36,612 nt of DNA from Symbiodinium natans. Lineage: Eukaryota > Sar > Dinophyceae > Suessiales > Symbiodiniaceae. Shown piece by piece: positions 17,610 through 27,793 of the stretch. The stretch covers positions 561,972 through 598,583 of the forward strand of contig CAJNDS010002189.1 of assembly GCA_905221605.1 (NCBI GenBank). Reading direction: 5' to 3'. Every line of letters starts with the position of its first letter. The first letter of the stretch is position 1. The translations under genes were made by a program, and so were the position numbers. The notes under the pieces are model-generated. The model did no database searches, was not told where the DNA came from, and was given only the letters and a program-made list of their open reading frames with translations.

Positions 17610-18475
17610 GGTGATGGGAGCTGCGAGGGCGCGTGTTCGGCTCAGGATCAGGCTTGCGTGTAGACTGATAGACCTAAAGTATGAGCCCATGCTCAGGGCA
17701 CCCGAATCCCTAAACCCTCAACCCCAAAATCCCCCCAGATTCCATACGAGTTGGTGGTCACAGCATAGTGGTGTACGTATACAAATGTGTATGCTGTGTC
17801 ATGCACTGCAACAGAATGTAACGGAATGCACAGCGGAAAACACCGTTGAAATTGTGCTATGTTGCAAGACCGTTTGTTTCTCCTATACTGCTCATACAGA
17901 ATATAATATTCACACTGCGATTGTTTTTACACACCACATCACACTACACAAACTGCGTCACATTATATATATATATATATCAAGCAACATGCTTCGCATC
18001 TTATATGACCCAGTGTAAGATCTTATTTGATCATGCAGAAGAGACTCTTTGTTCATTGCATGATATAGGGGCCGGGGTCGGAAGAATGACCAATAGTATT
18101 CCCTTATGGTCCCTATATATAAGTATACTAGAATAACCCCCCAACACCCCATTCTAATTATGACAGCCCCTATATTACGTGATAGATACCGACCTCAGCT
18201 TGGCCAGGTCCTGGGGGCATCTGCTTCAGGTCTCTTGGAAGCGTTCGTTTGTTAGGGTTTTTCGCCGGGGGCGGGGCGGGGGAGGGAGTTAGGGGCTCGT
18301 AGGGTTGGGGGGAGAGATCCCCTCTGACTTTTGGGTGTGGGGCGGTTGAATCTGAGTTCTTGGTCCTTCCTGGGCCTTTTTGTAGAAATGTGTTCCTGCT
18401 GTTGAGTTTTGGGTTTATAACTATTTGAGGACATCTTAACAGTGAACCAGTAATTATTAGGATATGAGTCACCCT
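17610..18475. other. Non-coding stretch with weak open frames
   Basis: A possible short exon (ELRGRVFGSGSGLR, about 17610-17653, ending GTAGAC) lies first. After that, 17700-18475 holds a small CCCTAAA run, (TA)n at about 17965 and G-rich sequence. No exon is supported. Confidence 0.35.
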
Positions 18476-18639
18476 AAAGCCTGAACCCTAAACCCCAAAC
18501 CCTCAACCCTAAACCCAAGACCCAAAACCCAAAACCCCAAACCCAACCCCTCAAGGGTAGCAGAAGAGTCCAGACTTTAGCTCCACCCCCACTGATCCTG
18601 GTGCGGTTTCCCAGTGGAGTGCGGCTTAGGACCCATGTT

Positions 18640-21600
18640 CTCCGGGTCCGGGATTGAAGGGTTTAGGGTTTAGGGTGTAGGGTTTAGGGTTTAGGGTTTA
18701 GGGTTTAGGGTTTAGGGTTTAGGGTTTAGGGTAAAGTGGCCCCGAACCCTGAGACAAGGCAAGACGTGCCTCATCAACTCCTTTGTCAATCGTGCCGCGC
18801 CCAGCCGTGCCGAGTGGGCCTCGAGGGACGAGTATCACATTTATTATGTTGATATATATATATATATGTAGAGAGGGACAGTTTATATATATATATGTAC
18901 ATATGCATATATCTCTATATCTATCTCCATCTCTATCTCTATCTCGATCTATATCTATATCTAGATCTAGATCTATAATATCTATATCTATATATATACC
19001 ACAGCACGATACACACACACATATAGATAGATAGATAGATGGATAGATAGATTGATTGATTGATTGATTGATAGAGAGAGAAAGAGAGAGCATATGATTA
19101 TCTGTCGTGCATACAATGCTCCTTAAAATCCCTTAGATATCTGTTATATGTTCGCTACATGGTGAGGCAACTTTCCCGCGCGGTATGTGCGCACGGAGAA
19201 GGCAAGGCTTGCGAACGCAGATGAAGATTGCACTCTCACACTTCCAGGAACCTAGTTCTTGTGCACTTAAGGGTAACCTAAATAATTAGGTCCCTGGAAG
19301 TATAGGGTCAGGGTTGAGGGTCAGAATTCCGTAGTCCAATTAGTTGTGAACCTCAGCTATGGAACCGAGCCCCAAGTCCTAAAACCCTAAACCCTAAACC
19401 CGCCCTTACGAAGGGCCCTAGGCTGGATTTAGGGTTTAGGGTTTGGGGTTTGGGATTTGTGGTTTAGGGGGGTTTAGGGCAGTGTAGGGGTTCAAGGATT
19501 CGGGGTTTTCAATGGTTCAGGACTTAGACTGCGCCGCTTACTACTGAGCCACCTCATAGCGGTGCCTTGACCCTTAATGGTAGCCCCATTTTGGGTATTA
19601 AATCCTCTCAGCCCTAAACCCTCCTTTTCTGGCATGTTCTGAAACCATACAACGATAGGTACGCCTTGCCACAAGAAAACTACTTGGAGCAACCCGCCAG
19701 CCCTCTGCCGGACATTCTGCTTAGCCGTGGGACCTGTGTTCAAGCAGTCCCACTGCCTCTCCTTGCGCAGCCCTACATCGACAACCACAGGAAGGCCGTG
19801 GATCGTAATGGATGTTTCGGCAATGTTGGTCGCCAGGATGATTTTAGCTAACCCGTCGGCGTCGACTGAGGGAAGCCGGTTCTCCTGCGATGAATGCAGA
19901 ATCAGGAACTGGAAAGGCGACATTGGGGCACCTGACGTTGTCGAGCAGAAAGTCTTGCACCCCACACACACACACACACAACTCGAATAATGACATGGCT
20001 CAGACGCCCACAATCAGCTGCAGCACGAAACACAAGGGACATGAGTGGATGAATGGCGGAGATGAAACATTGCATGCGACTACTCTGATCGTATATTCTC
20101 AGCCCAGTCGTGTACCGGCAGCTGGCACAGAGGCTCAGGCCGGTGCTGCCTTTTGACGCGGTCGCCTCCGCGTCGTGGTCGCCAAACCGATCCATGAGCC
20201 CGTCGCACGGGGTTAGGGTTTAGGCTTAGGGTTTAGGGGTTAGGGTTAGGGGTTAGGGGTTTAGGGTTTAGTTTAGGGTTTTATTCCCTGAGACTTTCCG
20301 GGAGACATGTGCCTTACATGTTGGCACATTTTGTCTTTTTACGGTATATAGGTTACTCCTCGGCATTGCCCTCCGACGGCTCAAGCAACAGGGGGCAGAG
20401 CACGGAAGATGACAAGCAGGCTTCAAGCAGCCGGCCCGCAGGGGCGCGCTATATGTCACCCAGAAACACCCCTCAACTAAGGAACAGGCCTTAAAACGTA
20501 ATCGGAATCCTAGTTGCGGAATAAGGTAGTATCCGTAGTTAAGGGGTTAAATTTGCCTTTGGGGTGCATCTTTATGATTCTTGTAGAGAGCCATCCCTTT
20601 CCATTTGAACCAGGGCGGAGCAAGACTAAGCCACTTTAGCTGCCCAGATCCCAACTCCGCTTAAGGAGCAGGCCTTATTTCGCATGAGGATCCCAATACT
20701 AAACCCTAAACCCTAAACCCTAAACCCTAAAGCCTGAGCTGAAGAGGCCGTCGTGTATCACAAGAAGACGCTGCTGCAAGATGCCGCCTTGACCTGTTTG
20801 GTCTGATGTGGATCGAAATTGGTATTCTGGTGCTTGCTTGCTAGCTCTTCGGATTAGCCAGCCAGGCACCTTGGTGCTGCAGTGGATCTCAATTTTACAG
20901 TAGGTAGTTTCCTATGGCTTGATGTAAAGTTTCAATTCTTCAGACAGAGCATGGCTCTGAACAGGTTCTTCGGGCGGAGCAAGTGACGGTGACACACACG
21001 TTCCCTCAAATGCAGGGCCTCAGCCCTTCGAAGGGCAAAAGATGCCCTGGGTTCCTAGAGGCCTCACCCTAAACCCTAAACCCTAAACCCTAAACCCTAA
21101 ACCCTAAACCCTAAACCCTAAACCCTAAACCCTAAACCCTAAACCCAGATCATCCACAATGCCTTCAGGCGATGTTGAGATGTCATGTTGCAGTGCTTAA
21201 AGGGCTCCTCTGACCTGCCCCAACGACATCCCCCCTACTTCGGAGGCTCAGGGGTAGTGATAGGTAGGGTCATGAGTACCCGAAATGTGGTTCTAATCAC
21301 AGTAGCCAGAATTCTAACCCCTGCCCTAAACCCTAAACCCTAAACCCTAAACCCTAAACCCTAAACCCTAAACCCTAAACCCTAAACCCTTACTAACCCT
21401 CCAAGCTGACGTTTTCTGCGCCTGAGCGCCAGGACACGGCCTATGACGAAGTGCTTCGGCCGATGCTCCTCGAGGCCTTACCTTCGGGTTAGGGTTTAGG
21501 GTTTAGAGTTAGGTTTTAGGGTTTAGGGTTGAGGGTTTAGGGTTTAGGGCGTAGGGTGTAGGGTTTAGGGCGTAGGGTGTAGAGTTTAGGGTTTAGGGTT

Positions 21601-22146
21601 TAGGGTGTAGGGTATAGAGTTTAGGGTTTAGGGTGCAAGGTTTAGGGTTTAGAGTTCGGGTTTAGGGTTAAAGGTTTCGGGAAACCCTAAACACGGTTGG
21701 GGAGGCTGGGGCTTGGACACGGGGCTTGAAGAATTTTTGGAGTCCCGGGTTTCAGCTGTAGATGCGTTCTTGACTCAGTTTTTCAATTTGGCTTGAAGAA
21801 CCAGCTTGCCTTAGAAGGGCACCGCCTAGTTCCAAGAGTCCCCACCACCTAGCACACACTTCGCTTGCCCAACCCTGAACCCTAAACGCTAAACCCCTAA
21901 ACCCTAATTTTTAACGGCCTGAAGTCGTTAGTCAATCGTTGACGCTCCCCACCTTCCAGATCGAAGACACGCCGGGCTCCGAACGGGGCTTCGACGAAGA
22001 GGACGATAATCCGCTGGGGCCTTGGCGCGACTGCTAAACAAAGGGGAAAATATTTTTGTACTACAAAATGGAGAAAAAAATGTTTGTCCCCGTTTTGTTT
22101 AGTAGACCAGAGGAAAAAGAGGAGAGGGTTCTGCGTTTGGGCTTGA
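18640..22146 (+). CDS. Gene with a P-loop of Ras-like GTPase type, tentative multi-exon model
   Basis: The first exon found ends 18659/18660 with MFSGSGIEG. The next (18759-18791) reads KTCLINSFVN, together GSGIEGKT, a complete Walker A (GxxxxGKT). Then 19167-19229: NFPARYVRTEKARLANADED, which fits the Rho/Rab switch I region (the T aligns with the Mg-binding threonine). Phase-compatible further exons: 20739-20800 (EEAVVYHKKTLLQDAALTCL), 20944-20982 (TEHGSEQVLRAEQ), 21406-21474 or -21487 (SAPERQDTAYDEVLRPMLLE), 21960-22032 (IEDTPGSERGFDEEDDNPLG) and 22106-22146 (QRKKRRGFCVWA, then TGA). The last pair is split by an inverted-repeat GC-AG intron. The DxxG motif of normal GTPases is not visible. 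The first three exons are firm as a P-loop domain; membership of the later ones is less certain. The start codon was not found. Confidence 0.5.
18660..18735. repeat. Telomere-type array inside a P-loop
   Basis: About 10 TTTAGGG units lie between the exon ending GSGIEG and the exon starting KT. AAGG occurs at both intron ends (18656-18660 and 18756-18759 region). Confidence 0.9.
18850..19090. repeat. Microsatellite cluster (TA, TATC, ATAG, GATT, GAGA)
   Basis: Blocks of (TA)n, CTATCT, (CA)n, (ATAG)n, (ATTG)n and (AGAG)n follow each other. The long open frames here are low-complexity. Confidence 0.95.
19241..19303. mobile_element. Small inverted-repeat element, family 7
   Basis: The ends are ACTTCCAGGAACCTA and TAGGTCCCTGGAAGT, lying 12 bp after the candidate exon 19167-19229. 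A half-matching end occurs at about 1415. Confidence 0.55.
19694..19908 (-). CDS. DEAH-box RNA helicase exon (motifs V and VI)
   Basis: Read on the minus strand after CTTTCCAG: FLILHSSQENRLPSVD, then KIILATNIAETSITIHGLP, VVVDVGLRKERQWD and finally RQRAGG. ATNIAETSITI is motif V and the QRxG segment is the start of motif VI of DEAH-box (DHX/Prp-type) helicases, which unwind or remodel RNA. The HS before it also fits the family. The exon stops inside motif VI at a GT or GC donor (QRAGRAGR is expected), so the rest must lie further left, but I did not find it. A possible upstream exon lies at 19930-20195. It is located in an intron of the plus-strand P-loop model. It could be a nested gene or a lone copied fragment. 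Confidence 0.8.
20210..20285. repeat. Short degenerate TTTAGGG/TTAGGG array
   Basis: TTTAGGG mixed with TTAGGG and GGGGTTA units. Confidence 0.85.
20352..20462 (+). CDS. Serine-rich candidate exon
   Basis: After GTATATAG the plus strand reads YSSALPSDGSSNRGQSTEDD then KQASSSRPAGARYMSPR, up to a small inverted-repeat element (about 20460-20560). It is probably a disordered linker. Which gene it belongs to is unclear. Confidence 0.4.
21062..21390. repeat. Two (CCCTAAA)n arrays around a short island
   Basis: The arrays at 21065-21146 and 21320-21390 flank unique sequence (21147-21315) that may hold one short exon (HPQCLQAMLRCHVAVLKG, frame tentative). Confidence 0.85.
21487..21680. repeat. TTTAGGG array with TGTAGGG and GCGTAGGG variants
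   Basis: Starts GTTAGGG directly after the coding island 21406-21487. Unit variants are clustered. Confidence 0.85.
22033..22105. mobile_element. 73-bp inverted-repeat intron, family 9
   Basis: Starts GCTAAACAAAGGGG and ends CCCCGTTTTGTTTAGTAG. It begins GC and ends AG. Its removal joins GAC-T to AC-CAG in phase 1 and avoids a TAA at its left edge, so it is best read as an introner caught inside an exon. Confidence 0.65.
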
Positions 22147-22389
22147 GAAGGTTGTATTGAAACTCAAGGCTCTTTATGAAGACCAACATACTAGTACCAA
22201 CAAGCAAGCAGCATGTAGGTACATAGCGTATCCATACACATATCTATAGATACACATACATATAGCCCCGCATTCCACCCGAAATGTCACTAGACCTGTT
22301 TAGTACGACCTGTGTAAAGCGGACCTCCACCGACCCGTGAGCCCAAACAACCCCCAAACTCATGGGTTCTTGAAGCTATAGTCTGGGAT

Positions 22390-22524
22390 GCCCAGTAGTG
22401 CCCTTATTCCTTTTTTTTTTTTTTTTTTTTTTTTTTGGGGGGGGGGGGGTGTTTAGGTTCCCTTATAAACCCCTGTAAGCAAAAAAGGGCACCCTTTTTA
22501 ATCCCAGGTTACTGGGCAACCCAG
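22390..22524. mobile_element. Introner-like element, family 3 copy
   Basis: Starts GCCCAGTAGTGCCCTTATTC and ends AAGGGCAC...ACTGGGCAACCCAG. The core contains 26 T and 12 G. It begins GC and ends AG. A separate right half of the family is at about 22757-22785. Confidence 0.65.
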
Positions 22525-22802
22525 TTAGTTTAATTACATGTTTGTCTTGATGACATAAAACCCAATGGCGTGTGTATGTTTTTAAACCTTGGCAGCCAAG
22601 TTGTATTCTTTCCCTGTTTGTTGGCTACGTGTTCCCTTATATAAAGTCACCAACCCCAGAAACGGGTGCCCTCATTATGATGTTGGTTCCTGGGCTTCTA
22701 GCCCTATCCCCTAAACCCTAACTCCTACACTGGCCCTAAACCAGAAAACCCTTATCATAACATGGTTACTGGGCTGCCAAGAAACTATGGCTTCAAGGGG
22801 TG

Positions 22803-23029
22803 TATTGGGAGGTTCATGGGTAGCTATAAGTAGGGTTATCATTATGGCAAGTGTACTAATAATCTTATTTAGTTTACTTAAAACCCTACTTCTAGCTTAA
22901 ACTCTAAACCCTAAACCCTAAACCCCAAACCCTAAACCCTAAACCTTAAACCCATGAACCCTAAACCCCAAACGCTAAACCTTAAACCCATGAACCCTAA
23001 ACCCTTAACCCATGAACCTCCAATTATAG
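22803..23029. mobile_element. Family 1 element containing a CCCTAAA array
   Basis: The left end TTGGGAGGTTCATGGGTAGC and right end CCCATGAACCTCCAATTATAG match family 1, but the middle carries about 110 bp of CCCTAAA-type repeats. Several of these are merged with the element's own CCCATGAACC motif. Confidence 0.65.
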
Positions 23030-23248
23030 GAATTGCTACCAAGCCCCCGGCTTCGCATCACTTGGCGAGGCTAATGCCCCAGGGCCATGGACCCCATGAC
23101 TGGAATGTGATTGTTTCGTGGGCCCTTAGGTACTTTTTAGGGTTTAGGGTTTAGGGTTTAGGGTTTAGGGTTTAGGGTTTAGGGCACCGGTAGCACCGAC
23201 ACCGCCGCGCCATCACCTGGACAGATCATCCTCGAAGAAGAAGAGTGA
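23030..23248 (+). CDS. Two-exon C-terminus joined across a TTTAGGG intron
   Basis: Exon 1 (23030-23129) begins right after a family 1 element and reads IATKPPASHHLARLMPQGHG then PHDWNVIVSWAL plus two bases, donor GTACTT. Exon 2 (23194-23248), after GGTAG, keeps the phase and reads TDTAAPSPGQIILEEEE to a TGA. The 64-nt intron is mostly TTTAGGG. Another frame of exon 2 (HHLDRSSSKKKSDSTPKAW) is also open, but needs a different phase. Family unknown; the tail is acidic. Confidence 0.5.
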
Positions 23249-23277
23249 CTCAACTCCCAAGGCGTGGAGTCTCGAGG

Positions 23278-23299
23278 GTTAGGGTTTAGGGTTTACGGT

Positions 23300-23338
<39 letters not shown>

Positions 23339-23370
23339 GGTTTGGGGTTTAGGGTTTAGGGTTTTTATTA
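23278..23370. repeat. TTGAGGG-variant array
   Basis: TTTAGGG at both edges with a core run of TTGAGGG units. Confidence 0.9.
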
Positions 23371-23377
23371 CTACAAG

Positions 23378-23475
23378 TGCTTAAGAACCCCTCAAAGAAA
23401 TAGGAATAATGATCCGTATATTGCCCTTCTCCGGAAGAAGTGTTTTTTGGGGGGGTTCTTGTGCAGCTCGTAGTT
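23378..23475. mobile_element. Inverted-repeat element, family 4 copy
   Basis: The left end is GTGCTTAAGAACCCCTC and the right end GGGGGTTCTTGTGCAGC. Cleaner copies are at 30646-30747 and 34017-34112. Confidence 0.55.
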
Positions 23476-23716
23476 TAGGGGAGTGCTTTTGGGGAGCCAA
23501 AGAACCCGGCATTGGGGCTTTTAAGCCTTCCTGTCCAAAAACCCCTGAAGGGCCCAGGAATAAGTGATTTGACAAAATTTCATCCCATACCCCCCTCGCT
23601 CCGCCCCCCCCCCCTCCCCTTCCCCTCCCCCCGCTCCCACCGCCCCACCCCTTCCCCCCCCCCCCCCCTCGGCCGCCCTTCCCCCCTCCCCCCCGCATCC
23701 CCCCGCCACGCTGCAG

Positions 23717-23794
23717 ATCATGAAGGGTTCCCGCGTCGTGGTGCTCAAGGACAAGCAGGAGGCAAGAGAGCGAGTGCATGTGGCGTTCCAAGGG
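23717..23794 (+). CDS. 26-codon exon after a long C-rich tract
   Basis: A C-rich stretch of about 120 bp ends CCACGCTGCAG, then 78 nt read IMKGSRVVVLKDKQEARERV and HVAFQG, phase 0 to 0, ending at GG|GTGGGG. Composition and splice context are both good. A following exon in phase may start at 23841 (RLYQGTAKRKICNSGP). Family not recognised. Confidence 0.5.
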
Positions 23795-24059
23795 GTGGGG
23801 GGGGGGGGAAGGGGTGGCCTTTTGAATTATTGCAATACAGAGATTATATCAGGGCACAGCCAAGAGAAAGATTTGCAATTCAGGGCCCAGGCAAGAGCAG
23901 GATGAAACCTTAAGCCCTAAACCCAGGATACTGGCGGGCTTCAGGTCTTACGGATTGTGGCTCAATCGGGATCCCTGGCCCTAAAGCAGTTGAAAAGGCA
24001 ACACCACCAAAAGAACGAACTCCCTAAACCCTAAACCCTAGCCCCAAACCCTAAATAAG

Positions 24060-24171
24060 CCAACCCTACACCGTCCGCCAGCTGATGCAGCTCTTCGACA
24101 AGTTTGGGATGCAGTCCAAAGGTGTCATCTACAAGCGTGGGATGGAGAACATGCTGGGCAAGCGGCTTTGG
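24060..24171 (+). CDS. Internal exon, unidentified
   Basis: Follows CCCTAAATAAG and reads QPYTVRQLMQLFDKFGMQSK then GVIYKRGMENMLGKRLW, ending at a possible GC donor. A hydrophobic/basic helical sequence, clearly protein-like on the plus strand only. CCCTAAA units flank it on both sides, an exception to the usual outward bracket. Confidence 0.5.
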
Positions 24172-24414
24172 CGAAACCCTGAACCCTAAGCCCTAAACCC
24201 TAAACCCTGAACCCTAAACCCTAAACCCTAAACCTAAACCCCAACCTGACCCACAAGCACAGGGTTAGGGTTTTAGGGTTCTAGGGTTTAGGATTCCCCC
24301 TACCTGGATGTGCACCTTGATGCTCGGCACAGTTCCCTTCTTTAGGGTATACCGATTACTCTGGACAGGGCTTCTAAGGCCGAATCGGCGTCTCATTTTC
24401 TTTTTGCTTTTTTG

Positions 24415-25215
24415 GGGTTTAGGGTTTAGGGTTTACGATGCCAGCGATTACTGTCTTTAACTTAATATTGGCAGTTCTGTGTTTGAGTCCTTATTGGTGT
24501 CATTGTTGTTGCCAGAGCTAGCCATATAATAGCAAGTTGTCGGTGCAGTGTGTTGGTGTGGATGCTGCTATCCCTAAGCCCTAGTCCCTACGCCCTCAGC
24601 CCTGTGTTCCTTTTTCCAACAAGTCTTAGTAGGGAATGATGGAAGCAAGTGCTCTTTACAACCCCTTAATGGGTACTATATACGAGGATATGAAGTACCT
24701 AATTCCCTCATTCCTCACGAAGAAGGTGCTTCTTTTTGTTTGGTTGGTGGGGTGGGGGGGGGGGGGTGGGTTTCGGGGGAGGTGGGTTTCGGCCTGTAGG
24801 TTTAGGGTAGAGGGTATAGGATATAGGGTGTAAGGTATAGGGTATAGGGTTCAGGGTTTAGGAGTGTTCAAGGTTTAGGGTTTCGGGTTTAGGGTTTAGG
24901 GTTTAGGGGTTCATGGTACTAAAGCCTTTGCAGCTCGGAGGCTGAGGCCGGAATTCCTCACCCAGGTCTCAACCGCTGATCCCATTTGGGGGGTTTATGC
25001 TTAGGGTTTAGGGTTTAGGGTTTAGGGCTAGGGGTTAGGGGTTAGGGGTTAGGGTTTAGGGCTTGGGGTTTAGGGTTTGGGGTTTAGGGTTGAAGGTGCA
25101 GGGGGTCTTGCACCCAGAGAGCACAAATGCCCTGTAGATGAGGAGCCCTAAACCGTAAACCCTAAACCCTAAACCCTAAACCCGAAACCCTAAACCCTAA
25201 ACCCTAAAGTGTTCC
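24415..25215. other. Repeat-rich stretch with small candidate exons
   Basis: It contains a family 2 element (24624-24725), a TATAGGG/TTTAGGG array (24800-24905), a second array (25005-25095) and a CCCTAAA array (25145-25210). Two short plus-strand islands look coding: 24950-24980 (SEAEAGIPHP, then GTCTCA) and 25098-25132 (VQGVLHPESTNAL, then GTAGAT). Neither could be linked. Confidence 0.45.
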
Positions 25216-25508
25216 GTTTTACTCCCCTATTAAAATCGGGGAACATCCCAAGTATACCTTCATTCAGATTAGGATCGTTAGTCTAATTTGAAGTGAATTC
25301 CTTGGTGCGCCTTGCAAACCTCCTTGATATCCTTGTTTGAGGCGAAGGGGTTGTAACGTTAACGATAAATATCAATAAACATAAATATAAGTATAAATAT
25401 ACATTTATATATATATGTATATGTATTATATATTATATATATACACCCTTTAAAGGGTTATGTAGAGTACTTACTTCCTTCATTCCCTACTAATAAACCT
25501 CCTGAGAG

Positions 25509-25663
25509 CTTGTGTGAATACCGGTCGGCCCGGAAGACTAAGGGAGTTCAATGTGCGCTCGATCGGCAAAGATGGCGGCATGTATCTTCCCTCACCAGAT
25601 GGCAGTGAGGCCACCGCCTTCGGTTCCTTCAATATGGCCCTAGAGAGCCCAGGACACCCCTGA
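25509..25663 (+). CDS. Terminal exon with stop codon, unidentified
   Basis: Immediately after a family 2 right end (TTCATTCCCTACTAATAAAC) the frame reads GRPGRLREFNVRSIGKDGG then MYLPSPDGSEATAFGSFNM and ALESPGHP to a TGA (25661-25663). Good protein-like composition. An internal donor near CCCAG|GACA cannot be excluded. (TA)n and ATAAATAT repeats lie upstream at 25360-25440. Confidence 0.5.
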
Positions 25664-25844
25664 ACTGAGGACTCGACTGAAATAATTTGGTAGCTGAGTG
25701 GGGAACCTTCAACCTTGTGGGGTATATACAATCCTACGAGAAATGAAAGGTTAAGCTTATTTGGCCCAGGGGCTCAGCAACTAGGGTAAGGGGTGTTCCT
25801 TGATGAAAGGGGACATTTGGCTCGCCAGGGCTTCTAAGTGGGCT

Positions 25845-25945
25845 TAGGGTTTAGGGCTTTGGGGTTTAGGGTTTAGGGGTTTAGGGGTTTAGGGGTTTAG
25901 GGGTTTAGGGGTTTAGGGGTTTAGGGGTTTAGGGATTAGGGTTTA
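25845..25945. repeat. TTTAGGGG (8-mer) array
   Basis: About nine consecutive TTTAGGGG units flanked by normal TTTAGGG. Confidence 0.9.
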
Positions 25946-26128
25946 CTGGCACCTCGAAGCCTCGAAGACTCCAAACAGACAACTCAAGACTGGGCGTTTC
26001 CGAATATCGTGGCACCATTTTGGGGGTGTTTATAGGGTATTTTGGGGTGCTACACCATTTTGTTGGGTTTCTTACAGGCTATGTTGAGGTACTAATTATA
26101 CCCTTTTGTTGGGGGGAGGGCGGGGGGG

Positions 26129-26512
26129 GTGCTCTGTGACGGCTGTCTTGGGGGACTTGGGGGCTTGCGTATGCGCATGTTGCCCGCTCTTCGCAAACCC
26201 CAGAATAAGCAGGCTTGGGCGCTTCCTGGTGCCCTAAACTCGCCTGAAGATCCAAGACTTTCTGACATCTGGAATCCCAAATGGGGGTTTCCGAAAATAG
26301 TGGGTACCTTTTTAATGGGGTTCGTTCCTTTATAAGGCTTATAGTATTTTGGGGTATGTCCGGGGTACCCCTATTTTCAGAAATCCCCCAAGTAGCAAGA
26401 ATCCGACAACACGGCCCCTGCCAGGGTGGAGTGTGGATGTTTCCCCCCGGTGCTGCCAAGCTGAAGGTGTCACTTACGGCTGGGTGGCCCAGATGGCGAT
26501 GAGGTTCTGTAG
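26129..26512 (+). CDS. Two exons around a family 6 inverted-repeat element
   Basis: Island 1 (about 26129-26280) includes LPALRKPQNKQAWALPGAL and NSPEDPRLSDIWNPKW. Island 2 (26396-26512) follows CAAGTAG and reads NPTTRPLPGWSVDVSPRCC then QAEGVTYGWVAQMAMRFC, ending AG|GTTGTACG. The segment between (about 26281-26395) is the inverted-repeat element. Exon 2 needs phase 2; the exact donor of island 1 was not fixed. Function unknown. Confidence 0.5.
26281..26395. mobile_element. Inverted-repeat element, family 6
   Basis: The arms are GGGGGTTTCCGAAAATAG..GGTACC and GGTACCCCTATTTTCAGAAA. A related sequence starts GGGCGTTTCCGAATATCG at about 25996. Confidence 0.7.
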
Positions 26513-26584
26513 GTTGTACGTCTCGGGTGTCGGGTTTAGGGTTTGGGGTTTATGGTAACCCTAAACCCCAAGCCCTGAACCCCA

Positions 26585-26720
26585 AGCCCTCTAAACCCTA
26601 AACCCTAAACCCTAAACCCTAAACCCTAAACCCTAAACCCTAAACCCTAAACCCTAAACCCTAAACCCTAAACCCTAAACCCTAAACCCTAAACCCTAAA
26701 CCCTAAACCCTAAACCCTAA
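26585..26720. repeat. Telomere-type array (CCCTAAA)n
   Basis: About 19 perfect units. A possible micro-exon (CAACTCCTCACACACCGAG at 26743-26761) follows, between CCCCAG and GTCTGA. Confidence 0.95.
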
Positions 26721-27061
26721 CAAAACCGGAAAAGTCCCCCAGCAACTCCTCACACACCGAGGTCTGATCGGACACAGAGTGGGTGGGTTTAGGGTTTAGG
26801 GTTCTTGGGGTACTCTGGATGTGGGTGTAGAACTAAAATGTGGGAGGGTGTCCTTAAGGCATCGCTATGAGGAAGAGTATGCTCTGGATGAGGGTGCCAA
26901 AATGCCCTAAAAAAACCCTAAACCCTAGACCCTAAACCCTAGAAACCCTAAACCATAAACCATAATTTGAGACAACCTCCATATCACCCTAGGCGTCCCT
27001 CCTTATACCCCTGAATTGAGTCATGTGAGGACTTGTCGAGGGCAAGGGAAGGGGGGGGGGG

Positions 27062-27255
27062 GGGGTTAGGGTTTAGGGTTTAGGGTTTAGGGTTTAGGGT
27101 TTAGGGTTTAGGGTTTAGGGTTTAGGGTTCAGGGTTCAGGGTTTAGGGTTTAGGGTTTAGGGTTTAGGGTTTAGGTGTTTAGGGTTTAGGTGTTTAGGGT
27201 TTAGGGTTTAGGTGTTAGGTGTTTAGGGTTTAGGGTTTAGGGTCTAAGGTTTAGT
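27062..27255. repeat. Telomere-type array (TTTAGGG)n with TTTAGGTG interruptions
   Basis: About 26 units. A 14-G run precedes it. Confidence 0.95.
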
Positions 27256-27280
27256 TTTCGTGTGGCTGTCACTTCCGCAG

Positions 27281-27339
27281 TTGCCGATCGATGAATTCCT
27301 CCAGCTTGGGGAGAAGAAGGAGAAGGCTGGCTCTGCAAT
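27281..27339 (+). CDS. Internal exon, unidentified
   Basis: After CACTTCCGCAG: LPIDEFLQLGEKKEKAGSA plus two bases, ending at GTGCTTAGGG. It is followed by a TTTAGGG array. From 27380 to 27730 only a family 1 right-end fragment (about 27385-27410), G/C runs and weak minus-strand frames are seen. Confidence 0.45.
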
Positions 27340-27793
27340 GTGCTTAGGGTTTAGGGTTTAGGGTTTAGGGTTTAGGGTCTACTTGTAACTTTCCATGAAC
27401 CTCCAAATAGGGCTGAGGGTTTAGGGCTTAGGGCTTCGGGGGTTGGAGCCAACCTGGATTCCCAGAGAGCCCAAGACCCAAGGAGTAGACCAAAACAGTA
27501 GCAGTTAGACCCCCCGCCGACCCCCCCCCCCCCCCCCCCCCTTGCAAAGGAAACTGTACCTGAATTATTGGGTTTGTTCCCTGTAACTGTATCCCCAGAC
27601 AAACACCCCACATACAAAGAAATACATATACAGACAGTTACCAATGTTCAGGAATAAGCCCTACTGTAGAGGCAATCACCAAGAACAGCACAACAAATCC
27701 CACCTCGTATGGATTACTCTAGGTATGGCCCCTAAACCCTAAACCAAAGACCCTGTAAACCGTAAACCCTAAACCCGAACGCACGAAAGCAAC

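Noticed and set aside
23381-23791. Glycine-rich minus-strand protein of 136 codons
   Set aside because: It is the reverse of the C-rich tract upstream of exon 23717; the plus-strand exon explains the region better.
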